Below are positions 7,061-12,737 of a DNA stretch of 12,737 bases, piece by piece (the first letter of the stretch is position 1; every line of letters starts with the position of its first letter). The notes beneath the pieces are model-generated. The model was not told the DNA's origin, did not search any database, and worked only from the letters and a program-made list of their open reading frames with translations. This DNA is from Lentimicrobium sp. Lineage in GTDB: Bacteria; Bacteroidota; Bacteroidia; Bacteroidales; Lentimicrobiaceae. A program made the position numbers and the translations under genes. The stretch covers positions 1-12,737 of the forward strand of contig JAAXUD010000029.1 in assembly GCA_013336205.1 (NCBI GenBank), in the 5' to 3' direction.

Positions 7061-8098
7061 TTAAAATACAGGTGAGCTATCTATACCGCCGATAAAGTAA
7101 TTATGTATCTGCAGGGCGGCTGCCCTGGCTTCATTAACTGATTCGGTTATATTAGCCGGACCTGAACAGGCGCCCGCAACAAACACACCCTTTTTCATTG
7201 TCAGTGTACTGGCTGTATGCGCGTTTGCAACCTCTGCAAAACCATCTTCATTCACAATTAAACCCAGGGAATCAAGAATGGGCAGGGTGCTTTTTACAGG
7301 AGTCATTCCGGCCATCAGCACGACAAGGTCAACAGTAAGTTGCAAAGGTTTGGAAACCAACGTGTCTTCAGCTTTAATCATCACCTGATGGGTTCGGGTC
7401 TCATTGGCTTCTGAAAGCCTGCCGCGGATAAAGTTAACGCCTTTGACCTGGGCTTGCTTGTAAAGCTGCTCATAACCGGTACCAAACATCCGCAGATCCA
7501 TGTAAAAATTATAGACTTCACAGTCAGGAAGTGCTTCCCTGACTTCTATAGCCTGTTTAACGGCTGTAACACAGCAAACCCTGGAACACCAGGGGTTGTT
7601 GACTTTTTCGTCACGCGATCCTACACAATGAATAAAGGCAACTTTTTTCGGTTCAGCACCATTTGCCAACACTGGTTTACCCTGAAGCGTGAACATTTTC
7701 TCCAGATCGGCTGAAGTAATCACATTTTCAAAAATCCCATAACCATACTCCTCCTTCTTCCGGGCATCAAACAATTCAAATCCGGTGGTTATCAGCACAG
7801 CGTCAGCATTTCTGACAGGTCCGAAAGCCTGAACATGAAAAATCCCATCGCTTTGGCTCACTGAGGTTACCATTGTACCCGTAAAAATTTCAGTATTACC
7901 TGCAATGGATGATTCGAGTTCATTGGCCACTTCCACCGCATGACGACCCGATGGAAATAAGCGGTCCCAATTGCGCACATTGCCCCCTGTTGAAGCCTCT
8001 TTTTCATACAACAATACACGATATCCAAGTTGATTCAGCGCTGCTGCTGCTGCCAGTCCGGCTACCCCACCTCCAATAACGGCTATTGTTTTATTCAT
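7061..8098 (-). CDS. hdrA-like: HdrA-like FAD protein, short form
   Basis: A 345-residue FAD protein related to the HdrA subunit of heterodisulfide reductase and to QmoA. The N-terminus has the dinucleotide-binding fold (VIGGGVAGLAAA, 7-18) and the family motif GGNVRNW (38-44). The region FIHCVGSRD to PWCSRVCC (155-176) gives C158, C171, C175 and C176, the HdrA-specific [4Fe-4S] motif near the flavin. The C-terminus has GVFVAGACSGPANITESV (304-321), which closes the FAD site. Methanogen HdrA is about 650 residues; this protein lacks the N-terminal extra domain and the C-terminal twin [4Fe-4S] ferredoxin domain. The known electron entry and bifurcation wiring is therefore incomplete, and flavin-based bifurcation should not be assumed. 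It sits 23 bp downstream of the hdrB-like gene and 21 bp before the small hdrC-like gene. Confidence 0.9.
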   Translation of the reverse strand: MNKTIAVIGGGVAGLAAAAALNQLGYRVLLYEKEASTGGNVRNWDRLFPSGRHAVEVANELESSIAGNTEIFTGTMVTSVSQSDGIFHVQAFGPVRNADAVLITTGFELFDARKKEEYGYGIFENVITSADLEKMFTLQGKPVLANGAEPKKVAFIHCVGSRDEKVNNPWCSRVCCVTAVKQAIEVREALPDCEVYNFYMDLRMFGTGYEQLYKQAQVKGVNFIRGRLSEANETRTHQVMIKAEDTLVSKPLQLTVDLVVLMAGMTPVKSTLPILDSLGLIVNEDGFAEVANAHTASTLTMKKGVFVAGACSGPANITESVNEARAAALQIHNYFIGGIDSSPVF

Positions 8099-8121
8099 AA
8101 AAAGTTATTGAATTCGTATTA

Positions 8122-9195
8122 CTATTCATAGAATTTCAGGTTTAGGGGTGATTCAGGTTGTCCCAGATCTTCACCATTTGCTCCTTTGAATTTTGATGCC
8201 GGATCATAGGCAACTCCCATCTTGTCGAGCAGACTTTCAACCGGAACCTGATGCAATTGCAAGCCCAGTTCCCAGGGGTCAAAACCAAGCACCAGGCCGG
8301 CCACCTCTTCGTATGTCAAAGAGGGAATCCCATGTCCGTCTTCTCCATATGTTTTCCCTTCCATCTCAGCGAGGGCATATTGCCAGCGGTCTAAAAAATA
8401 GGAGCAACCCGGACAGTTAGATATTATAAAGTCAGGTTTCTCAGGCTCCATAGATTCAAACTTCTTTTTTGAACAGGAAACTGAATACCCCCTGTTTGCT
8501 TTGACTATATATTGCCGGAAGCCAAATCCACAGCAATGGCGGCGTTCAGGGTAGTCAATCACCTCACCGCCCCAGGCTTCAACCATTCCGGCCAGCACAT
8601 AGGGATATTCGGCACCGCCAATTCCCTTCTGAGGAAACATCTTGGCGTAATGACATCCGATGTGGTCGACCACCCTAAGGGGCTTGCCGGTTATTTTGTT
8701 TACCAGCCGGTATCTGGATTTTTCCGCAATCTCATTTCTGAACTTAAAAATTATGTCGCTGGTATGGGCAAGATTACCGGGAATCTCAAAACTCCTGCCT
8801 GTGGCTTTATCCAGGTTTTCCCTGACCCGGGCTTCAACATCCGGAAAATGATGCCAGGAGTCTAAAATCTCAGTATAAATACCAAAGGAGGTTACACAGG
8901 AAGGCACATAATTCTGATAACCGGCTTCCTTCATCAGGGCAAAATTCCGGCCTACTACTGTCATTGTGGTTTCAAGGGGAACAACTTCGGCGTGGTAGCC
9001 AATGCCGGTGCAGGTTGTATGGTGTTTATCGTCATACACCTCCTTCTCCAGCACTTCCCGGAGGATTTTCAGGAAAGCGGTTTCCGAACCTGGAAAAAAG
9101 TTTTGCCTAATGCAACTTCTCACATAGTAGAATTTGTCATCCGCTATCTCCTTCTGGTAATCATTCCAGATATTACGCTTACCCTCCTGCTTCAT
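8122..9195 (-). CDS. hdrB-like: HdrB-like CCG-domain protein with a degenerate N-terminal domain
   Basis: A 357-residue relative of HdrB, the subunit that in methanogens reduces the CoM-CoB heterodisulfide on two noncubane [4Fe-4S] clusters. The C-terminal CCG domain is complete: C181, C221-C222, C261xxC264 (gaps of 39 and 38 residues). The N-terminal domain keeps only C28, C62 and C100: the CC pair is T61-C62, and the CxxC is C100-V-T-S103. It therefore has three of five ligands and may bind a different cluster or none. The HdrB body beyond the usual length includes a charged N-terminal stretch (1-20) and a C-terminal tail of about 60 residues. Its ATG overlaps the stop of the upstream hdrC-like gene by 4 bp, suggesting the two products form a CB pair. 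Coenzyme M/B are not expected in this phylum, so the substrate is unknown. Confidence 0.9.
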   Translation of the reverse strand: MKQEGKRNIWNDYQKEIADDKFYYVRSCIRQNFFPGSETAFLKILREVLEKEVYDDKHHTTCTGIGYHAEVVPLETTMTVVGRNFALMKEAGYQNYVPSCVTSFGIYTEILDSWHHFPDVEARVRENLDKATGRSFEIPGNLAHTSDIIFKFRNEIAEKSRYRLVNKITGKPLRVVDHIGCHYAKMFPQKGIGGAEYPYVLAGMVEAWGGEVIDYPERRHCCGFGFRQYIVKANRGYSVSCSKKKFESMEPEKPDFIISNCPGCSYFLDRWQYALAEMEGKTYGEDGHGIPSLTYEEVAGLVLGFDPWELGLQLHQVPVESLLDKMGVAYDPASKFKGANGEDLGQPESPLNLKFYE

Positions 9196-9905
9196 TTTTT
9201 CGAATGTCTGTCGCTGTTATTTGTGGTAAATACCTGCATGAAGTATTCGCTTTGTTTTCCTGTTCCGCTATCCAGGCCCATTTCTTCAGCCTTTCGGGAT
9301 GAATGCTCTTCAATTTTGCGGAACCACTCCATCCCACCGGTCACTTCAAAAATACGTTTCAACTCATCAAGATCTTCCTGTGGCACCTTTCGCAAAGCCC
9401 CGGGGCCTTCCCCTTTATAATTCGCACCAACTTTAGGAAGTATTTTTTCAGCATTGGCTCTTTCCCAATCCCACAAAGGGCCCTGTTCAGGAAAGGAATC
9501 AGTATCCATGTGATCAAAGTAAATACAATATCCTGTTTCAAGGATGGATTCACCTACCATACGTTTTATAGCAAGCTGTTGCCGGCCTTTCTCGGATTCC
9601 ACGAAAAAACCGGTCTCGATGGAAAGACTCCTGAGTGCCTGTATAATCATTCCCGGAGCATTCTGCCTCGGGCAGCGGGTCTTACAGCTCATACATTCAC
9701 CGCAATACCAGATTACATCACTCATCAATAATTCCTTAAGGGCATCTTCATCCCTTGACTGAACTATCTCTGCAATAGCCCTTGGCTGGTAATTATATAC
9801 TTCAGCAGCCGGACAAATGGCGGTGCATGTGCCACAATTGATGCAGGCAGTAATTCCTTCCAGAAACCTGATATCCTGATTAAGTTTTTCGAATAGTAAA
9901 CCCAT
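9192..9905 (-). CDS. hdrC-like: HdrC-like iron-sulfur protein, first gene of the Hdr-like operon
   Basis: A soluble protein with two [4Fe-4S] motifs, CINCGTCTAICP and CGECMSCKTRCP, at about residues 20-31 and 68-79, as in HdrC. After the clusters comes an extension of more than 100 residues, longer than in methanogen HdrC, with acidic and helical character and no motif I recognise. It should pass electrons between the HdrA-like flavoprotein and the HdrB-like protein encoded directly downstream (4-bp overlap). I prefer the ATG at 9905 (237 residues). The frame continues to a GTG at 9959, but that extension lies on or before the transcription start predicted from the -7 box at 9962-9969 and does not look like family sequence. 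It leads the operon of five genes. Confidence 0.88.
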   Translation of the reverse strand: MGLLFEKLNQDIRFLEGITACINCGTCTAICPAAEVYNYQPRAIAEIVQSRDEDALKELLMSDVIWYCGECMSCKTRCPRQNAPGMIIQALRSLSIETGFFVESEKGRQQLAIKRMVGESILETGYCIYFDHMDTDSFPEQGPLWDWERANAEKILPKVGANYKGEGPGALRKVPQEDLDELKRIFEVTGGMEWFRKIEEHSSRKAEEMGLDSGTGKQSEYFMQVFTTNNSDRHSKK

Positions 9906-9961
9906 GATATCACATGAATTAGTACAAATATGCTTAACAAACTGCAATTTGAAATTCACAA

Positions 9962-9969
9962 CAAATATA
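9962..9969 (-). promoter_or_regulatory. Putative -7 box of the Hdr-like operon
   Basis: The minus strand reads TATATTTG here, an exact match to TAnnTTTG. The -33 zone is T-rich (TTTTAGTTTTC) but has no exact TTG. Transcription would start near 9955, leaving about 50 nt before the preferred ATG at 9905 and ruling out the GTG at 9959. No other comparable box precedes the later genes, so the five genes probably share this promoter. Confidence 0.45.
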
Positions 9970-9993
9970 ACAAACAGCCGCTCACAGAAAACT

Positions 9994-10055
9994 AAAATTA
10001 TAATTTTTTATCAGTTGATAAAATCCCGAAAAAATCAGGTTATCTATTGATTTTT
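9994..10055. promoter_or_regulatory. Cluster of AT-rich dyads in the divergent promoter region (possible operators)
   Basis: Three dyads follow one another. AAAATTATAATTTT (9994-10007) is a perfect palindrome. TTTTATCA-GT-TGATAAAA (10006-10023) is a perfect 8-2-8 dyad. AAAAATCA (10030-10037) pairs with TGATTTTT (10048-10055) across 10 bases. They lie upstream of the Hdr operon promoter, the 8-2-8 dyad about 50-70 bp before its predicted start. That position suits a regulator site. AT-rich DNA gives palindromes by chance, so only the middle one stands out. Confidence 0.35.
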
Positions 10056-10219
10056 AACACCATAAATAGAATCCTTTATGAAAATACAGTAATATAACTT
10101 CATTATAAATAAGCCCCGGTTCAACATTTATTACATTCATTTTCTGAATGATAACAGATAAACTAAAAATAAATAGAGTTGCAGCTCCCAAACAGGTCAT
10201 ACTGTTTTGTAATGTTTCG

Positions 10220-10227
10220 TACCTTTG
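10220..10227 (+). promoter_or_regulatory. Putative -7 box of the IscX-like gene
   Basis: TACCTTTG matches TAnnTTTG exactly. Transcription would start near 10234, so the ATG at 10250 has a leader of about 16 nt. This favours that ATG over the upstream TTG at 10232. No TTG is found at standard -33 spacing. Confidence 0.5.
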
Positions 10228-10249
10228 AAAGTTGATAAGTGATTTCTTC

Positions 10250-10684
10250 ATGTTGCTGAACGATAAAGAGATAAATGCAATTGCCGGAATAATTCTGACG
10301 GACTATAATTATCTGTTCCCTTCAACCTACCCTGATATTCCACTTAACCTGGCGATGCTCAGGGATGCCTTAAACAAGGCAGGGATTGAGACTGAAAAGA
10401 ACGAAATCCCAGACATTATGCAGCGCGTGGAACTTATGCTTGCAGCTATGGTTCCGCTCAACTGGAATAATTACGGAACTATCGCCATTCTGCTGGATCA
10501 AAAATATCCTGACGAAGATTTGCTCGCCATCAGCGAACAAAAGGTTATGGAATTAACCAGAGCACTCCTGAATTTTTCGGATAAAGGGGACCCTGAAGCT
10601 GATATTATTGATTCGATTATTTATACCTGGATTAGCCTCACTGACGAGGAGTTAGGGTTCAGTGAAGATGATTCCTGGAGTTGA
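10250..10684 (+). CDS. IscX-like protein with an extra N-terminal domain
   Basis: The C-terminal half (about residues 70-131 of 144) resembles IscX (YfhJ), a small acidic protein that binds the cysteine desulfurase IscS and modulates iron-sulfur cluster assembly. Shared positions include LNW (70-72), IA..L, YPDED (86-90), L..L.NF.D (102-111), II..I..TW (119-127). Bacterial IscX is only about 66 residues; here a domain of about 70 residues precedes it (DYNYLFPSTYPDIP, then LRDALNKAGIE), which I do not recognise. The whole protein is acidic, with an acidic tail (ELGFSEDDSWS). No cysteines are present, so it does not itself carry a cluster by Cys ligation. The gene is divergent from the Hdr-like operon, whose proteins need many clusters, which fits an assembly role but does not prove it. 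Family assignment is by motif and length only. Confidence 0.6.
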   Translation: MLLNDKEINAIAGIILTDYNYLFPSTYPDIPLNLAMLRDALNKAGIETEKNEIPDIMQRVELMLAAMVPLNWNNYGTIAILLDQKYPDEDLLAISEQKVMELTRALLNFSDKGDPEADIIDSIIYTWISLTDEELGFSEDDSWS

Positions 10685-10698
10685 GAAACGTCCGCTTA

Positions 10699-10717
10699 CT
10701 TAATGTCACACATTAAG
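10699..10717. repeat. Perfect 8-bp inverted repeat, 3-base loop
   Basis: CTTAATGT-CAC-ACATTAAG lies 14 bp after the IscX-like stop and 27 bp before the DUF4919 start. The stem is AT-rich and no U-tract follows on either strand, so an operator is as likely as a weak terminator. Confidence 0.5.
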
Positions 10718-10744
10718 AACATATTAAATAATCCATAATCGCTT

Positions 10745-11413
10745 ATGACCAGATATTTTATCGGAGCCATCCTTATTCTCAGCACATTATCTGCTTTTGC
10801 GCAGAAACCAACGTTTAGCCAACCAAATTATAAAAAAATAAATAAGGCCATCAATAAGGAGAGTTCTTCCACATTTTACCCCAAACTCATGAAGCGTTTT
10901 CTTGCAAATGACACCACCCTCAGTCCTGCTGAGTATCATTTGCTTTATTTCGGATATAGCCTTCAGCCTCAGTATTCACCCAATGCAGATCTGGCTAGTG
11001 CCGACAGCCTGATGGCTCTTATCCACAAGGAACAATTAGCGCCAGCTCAATACGACCTGGTTATAAAATATGCCAATTCAACGCTTGAGAACAGGCCTTT
11101 TGACATGCGTTACCTTGATCCACTGATTTATGTTTACCGCATGCAAGGCAATAACACCCTTGCCGATAAACTTGAATTTAAACTTGGCAGAATTATTGAA
11201 ACCCTGTTTTCAACAGGCGATGGATTGACTAAAGAAACTGCTTTTCATGTAATTTCCGTTGAACATGAATACGATTTACTACGGGCTTTGGGATTTGGAA
11301 ATGCAGGAGGGCAAAGCCTTACGATCGGACAATATGACTTTCTTAAAGTAGAGGCAAACGATTATGGTATTGAAGGAATGTATTTTAACATTTCAGCAAT
11401 GCAGAAAAAATAA
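10745..11413 (+). CDS. Secreted DUF4919-type protein
   Basis: A 222-residue protein that resembles the DUF4919 family, known mainly from Bacteroidota and of unknown function. An N-terminal signal peptide is clear: a basic start (MTRYF), a hydrophobic core, and a likely signal peptidase I site after AFA near residue 19. The mature part is mostly helical, with features I associate with the family: FSQPNYKKI near the start, LSPAEYHLLYFGYSLQP (59-75), and a C-terminal half with AFHVISVEHEYDLLRALGF. No cysteine follows the signal, so it is not a lipoprotein; it should be periplasmic. It is followed one base later by the YoaP-like gene (stop TAA, A, ATG), so the two are probably co-transcribed, though a shared function is not obvious. 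Confidence 0.78.
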   Translation: MTRYFIGAILILSTLSAFAQKPTFSQPNYKKINKAINKESSSTFYPKLMKRFLANDTTLSPAEYHLLYFGYSLQPQYSPNADLASADSLMALIHKEQLAPAQYDLVIKYANSTLENRPFDMRYLDPLIYVYRMQGNNTLADKLEFKLGRIIETLFSTGDGLTKETAFHVISVEHEYDLLRALGFGNAGGQSLTIGQYDFLKVEANDYGIEGMYFNISAMQKK

Positions 11414-11414
11414 A

Positions 11415-12185
11415 ATGGCTAACCCTGATCTTTCACTTATGAACTTCATTGATCTGAATTCAGACAATCTGCCAACGGAACATATCTGTTGTTCCATTTC
11501 TGATACCAAAACCGGCTCCGGAATTTCAATCAAGAAAAAATGGCTTAAAGATCGCTTCAGGGAAGGTTTGGTATTCAGAAAACTGGATGCCCGTGGAAAA
11601 GTATTTATTGAATACCTGCCAGCTGAAAAAGCCTGGGCACCAATAGAAGCTCCGGGTTTTCTCTATATCAATTGTCTGTGGGTTTCGGGCAGTTTTAAGG
11701 ACAAAGGCAATGGCGCCGCCCTGATAAAATCCTGCATAAAAGATGCCGCGGGAACAGCAGGAATTGTGGCATTGAGTTCGGCAAAAAAGAAACCATTTCT
11801 TTCTGATGAAACATTCTTAAAAAAGTATGGCTTTGTCAAATGCGATGAAGCCGAACCCTATTTTGAACTGCTCGTGCTTAAACTAAATCCGGAAGCGCCT
11901 GACCCATATTTTCTTCCTCATGCTAAAAAGCCGGAAATTAATTCAGAACCGGGTATTGATCTTTACTATACTGCACAATGCCCGTTTGCACCCGACTATG
12001 CATTAATTGCAGCAAAACTGGCCGAAGAAAAATCAATTGTTATCCGAACGCACCACCTCGACACCCAGGCAAAAGCCAGGGCACATCCTTCCGCCTGGTC
12101 AACCTACAGTGTTTTTAAAAACGGGAAATTTATCACGCATGAAATACAGACGGCCGCAAAGCTGGAGGCGCTGGCAAAAGGGTAA
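11415..12185 (+). CDS. yoaP-like: GNAT acetyltransferase with C-terminal YoaP domain
   Basis: A 256-residue protein resembling Bacillus YoaP: an N-terminal GNAT acetyltransferase domain (about 9-155) followed by a YoaP domain (about 165-250). The acetyl-CoA loop is FKDKGNGAAL (94-103) after the beta strand FLYINCLWV (82-90). KKKPFLSDETFLKKYGFVKCDEAEPYFELL (125-153) is typical of YoaP. The YoaP domain carries YYTAQCPF (184-191), with C189 in a thioredoxin-like position, and ends with VFKNGKFITHE. The family's substrate is unknown. I chose the ATG at 11415, one base after the DUF4919 stop; an inner ATG at codon 9 (MNFIDLN) lines up better with the YoaP start as I remember it and is a real alternative. 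The frame extends upstream to 11364, but that part overlaps the DUF4919 gene and is not family sequence. Confidence 0.88.
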   Translation: MANPDLSLMNFIDLNSDNLPTEHICCSISDTKTGSGISIKKKWLKDRFREGLVFRKLDARGKVFIEYLPAEKAWAPIEAPGFLYINCLWVSGSFKDKGNGAALIKSCIKDAAGTAGIVALSSAKKKPFLSDETFLKKYGFVKCDEAEPYFELLVLKLNPEAPDPYFLPHAKKPEINSEPGIDLYYTAQCPFAPDYALIAAKLAEEKSIVIRTHHLDTQAKARAHPSAWSTYSVFKNGKFITHEIQTAAKLEALAKG

Positions 12186-12427
12186 TTCACTAATATTTAC
12201 GGCTGAAAATCTGTCTGTTAATAATCTTTAATGTTAGTCTTATCGTATTATCCTGCCAAAAACAACTAAAAAAACAGGCACGATTACCAATTGCCTGATC
12301 TGACAGACTTTGAAACATTAGTCCCAAAAAATTACCGGATTATTTGTTGTAAACCAGAATTATAAAAATCAACCTTTACGTCAATTATTTATATTAGAAA
12401 ATCCTTTATTCACAGAATGCATTTCAA
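12186..12427. other. Intergenic region after the YoaP-like gene
   Basis: No gene is supported here. CAGGCA (12275-12280) can pair with TGCCTG (12292-12297) across 11 bases. On the minus strand this hairpin is followed by a T-run (positions 12273 and below), so it looks like a terminator for minus-strand transcription, where no gene is seen. It might block antisense transcripts reaching the YoaP-like gene. Otherwise the stretch is plain AT-rich DNA. Confidence 0.4.
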
Positions 12428-12435
12428 TACATTTG
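12428..12435 (+). promoter_or_regulatory. Possible -7 box of the LamG-like gene
   Basis: TACATTTG matches TAnnTTTG. About 20 bp upstream is CTTTATT (12404-12410), with TTTA instead of TTTG at the -33 position. The leader before the ATG at 12531 would be about 90 nt. Confidence 0.3.
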
Positions 12436-12530
12436 TACAAGTCAATGCAAATTCATGGCCAATTAATATTAGTTCATTTATTTCCAACTTCATAACTGTC
12501 TAAAGCATCATTCACGTTATTGACTAATAT

Positions 12531-12737
12531 ATGTTCAGGTTAAAAAAGAGAAGAATACTTCCAGGCCTAATCGGACTTTTATTTCTGACTTTACCCTTCT
12601 TTTTGGCGGCTCAATTACCAGTTTCAGGCCCGGTTGCGCATTACCCGCTGAACGGGAATGCCAAAGAAATTATGAATGATAGCCTGAAAGGTAAATCCTT
12701 CGGGGTAACCGCCTTAAAAGACCGAAAGGGAATGGAG
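12531..12737 (+). CDS. Secreted LamG/concanavalin-like protein (5' part, cut by window edge)
   Basis: The first 69 codons of a larger gene. An N-terminal signal peptide is clear: basic residues (MFRLKKRR), a long hydrophobic core, and a likely cleavage after the AAQ near residue 28. The following stretch, VAHYPLNGNAKEIMNDSLKG (36-55), resembles the first strands of LamG/concanavalin A-like jelly-roll domains, where it commonly reads AYYPFNGNAND.S. These modules bind carbohydrates or proteins at the cell surface in many Bacteroidota, often in large multi-domain proteins with a C-terminal secretion signal. The rest of the protein is outside the window, so its domains and function cannot be named. 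Confidence 0.75.
   Translation, partial: MFRLKKRRILPGLIGLLFLTLPFFLAAQLPVSGPVAHYPLNGNAKEIMNDSLKGKSFGVTALKDRKGME

Noticed and set aside
9906..9959. Upstream GTG start (9959) for the first hdrC-like gene
   Set aside because: The extension lies at or before the start of transcription predicted from the -7 box at 9962-9969 and does not resemble HdrC N-termini.
10006..10023. FNR/CRP-type binding site
   Set aside because: The half-sites are ATCA-GT-TGAT, the reverse order and wrong spacing for the FNR consensus TTGAT-N4-ATCAA; kept only as an unnamed dyad.
10054..10251. 65-codon minus-strand ORF in the divergent spacer
   Set aside because: It overlaps the IscX-like promoter and start, is AT-rich, and matches nothing recognisable.
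1..12737. CRISPR array, tRNA/rRNA gene, insertion sequence or prophage
   Set aside because: I saw no regularly spaced repeats with unique spacers, no cloverleaf or rRNA signature, and no transposase, integrase or phage gene; gene content looks like ordinary chromosome.

Overview
The window looks like chromosomal DNA of a Bacteroidota member, probably in or near the Bacteroidales. The evidence is promoter boxes of the TAnnTTTG type, an almost complete lack of Shine-Dalgarno sequences, AT-rich intergenic stretches, and typical Bacteroidota families (DUF4919, YoaP-type acetyltransferase, class III-like PPK2, LamG-domain secreted protein). This assignment is inferred from family recognition by eye; no database search was possible.

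Layout. (1) 1-712, minus: 5' part of a membrane-anchored family 2 glycosyltransferase, cut by the window edge. (2) 713-1227: AT-rich non-coding DNA. (3) 1228-2915, plus: a 25-codon leader peptide with four Trp codons in five (SWSWWW) after a Bacteroidota-type promoter, then about 245 bp of hairpin- and repeat-containing leader, then a TrpB2-type tryptophan synthase beta chain. It looks like a tryptophan attenuator controlling an orphan trpB2. (4) 2969-3005: a strong two-way terminator between trpB2 and the convergent polyphosphate kinase 2 gene (3075-3971, minus). (5) 4240-4833, plus: a DEDDh 3'-5' exonuclease after a short 8-bp tandem repeat. (6) 4866-9905, minus: five tightly packed genes related to heterodisulfide reductase, in transcription order hdrC-like, hdrB-like, short hdrA-like, second small hdrC-like, and a large fusion of a membrane cytochrome-b-like domain with an HdrD-type iron-sulfur/CCG protein. 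(7) 9906-10249: a divergent promoter region with several AT-rich dyads. (8) 10250-12185, plus: an IscX-like protein with an extra N-terminal domain, a secreted DUF4919 protein, and a YoaP-type GNAT acetyltransferase. (9) 12186-12530: non-coding. (10) 12531-12737, plus: start of a secreted LamG-like protein, cut by the window edge.

How the genes fit together. The five Hdr-like genes overlap or nearly touch and share one promoter, so they probably make one complex: an FAD protein (HdrA-like), ferredoxin-like wires (two HdrC-like proteins), a CCG-domain protein (HdrB-like), and a membrane module that could pass electrons to or from menaquinone. No hydrogenase, formate dehydrogenase, MvhD or ETF gene lies in the window, so the electron donor and substrate are unknown. 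The divergent IscX-like gene may have an iron-sulfur role, which would suit a neighbouring operon with many clusters.

The two observations most worth following are the Trp-codon leader in front of an orphan trpB2, and the compact menaquinone-linked Hdr-like operon with its degenerate HdrB and short HdrA.
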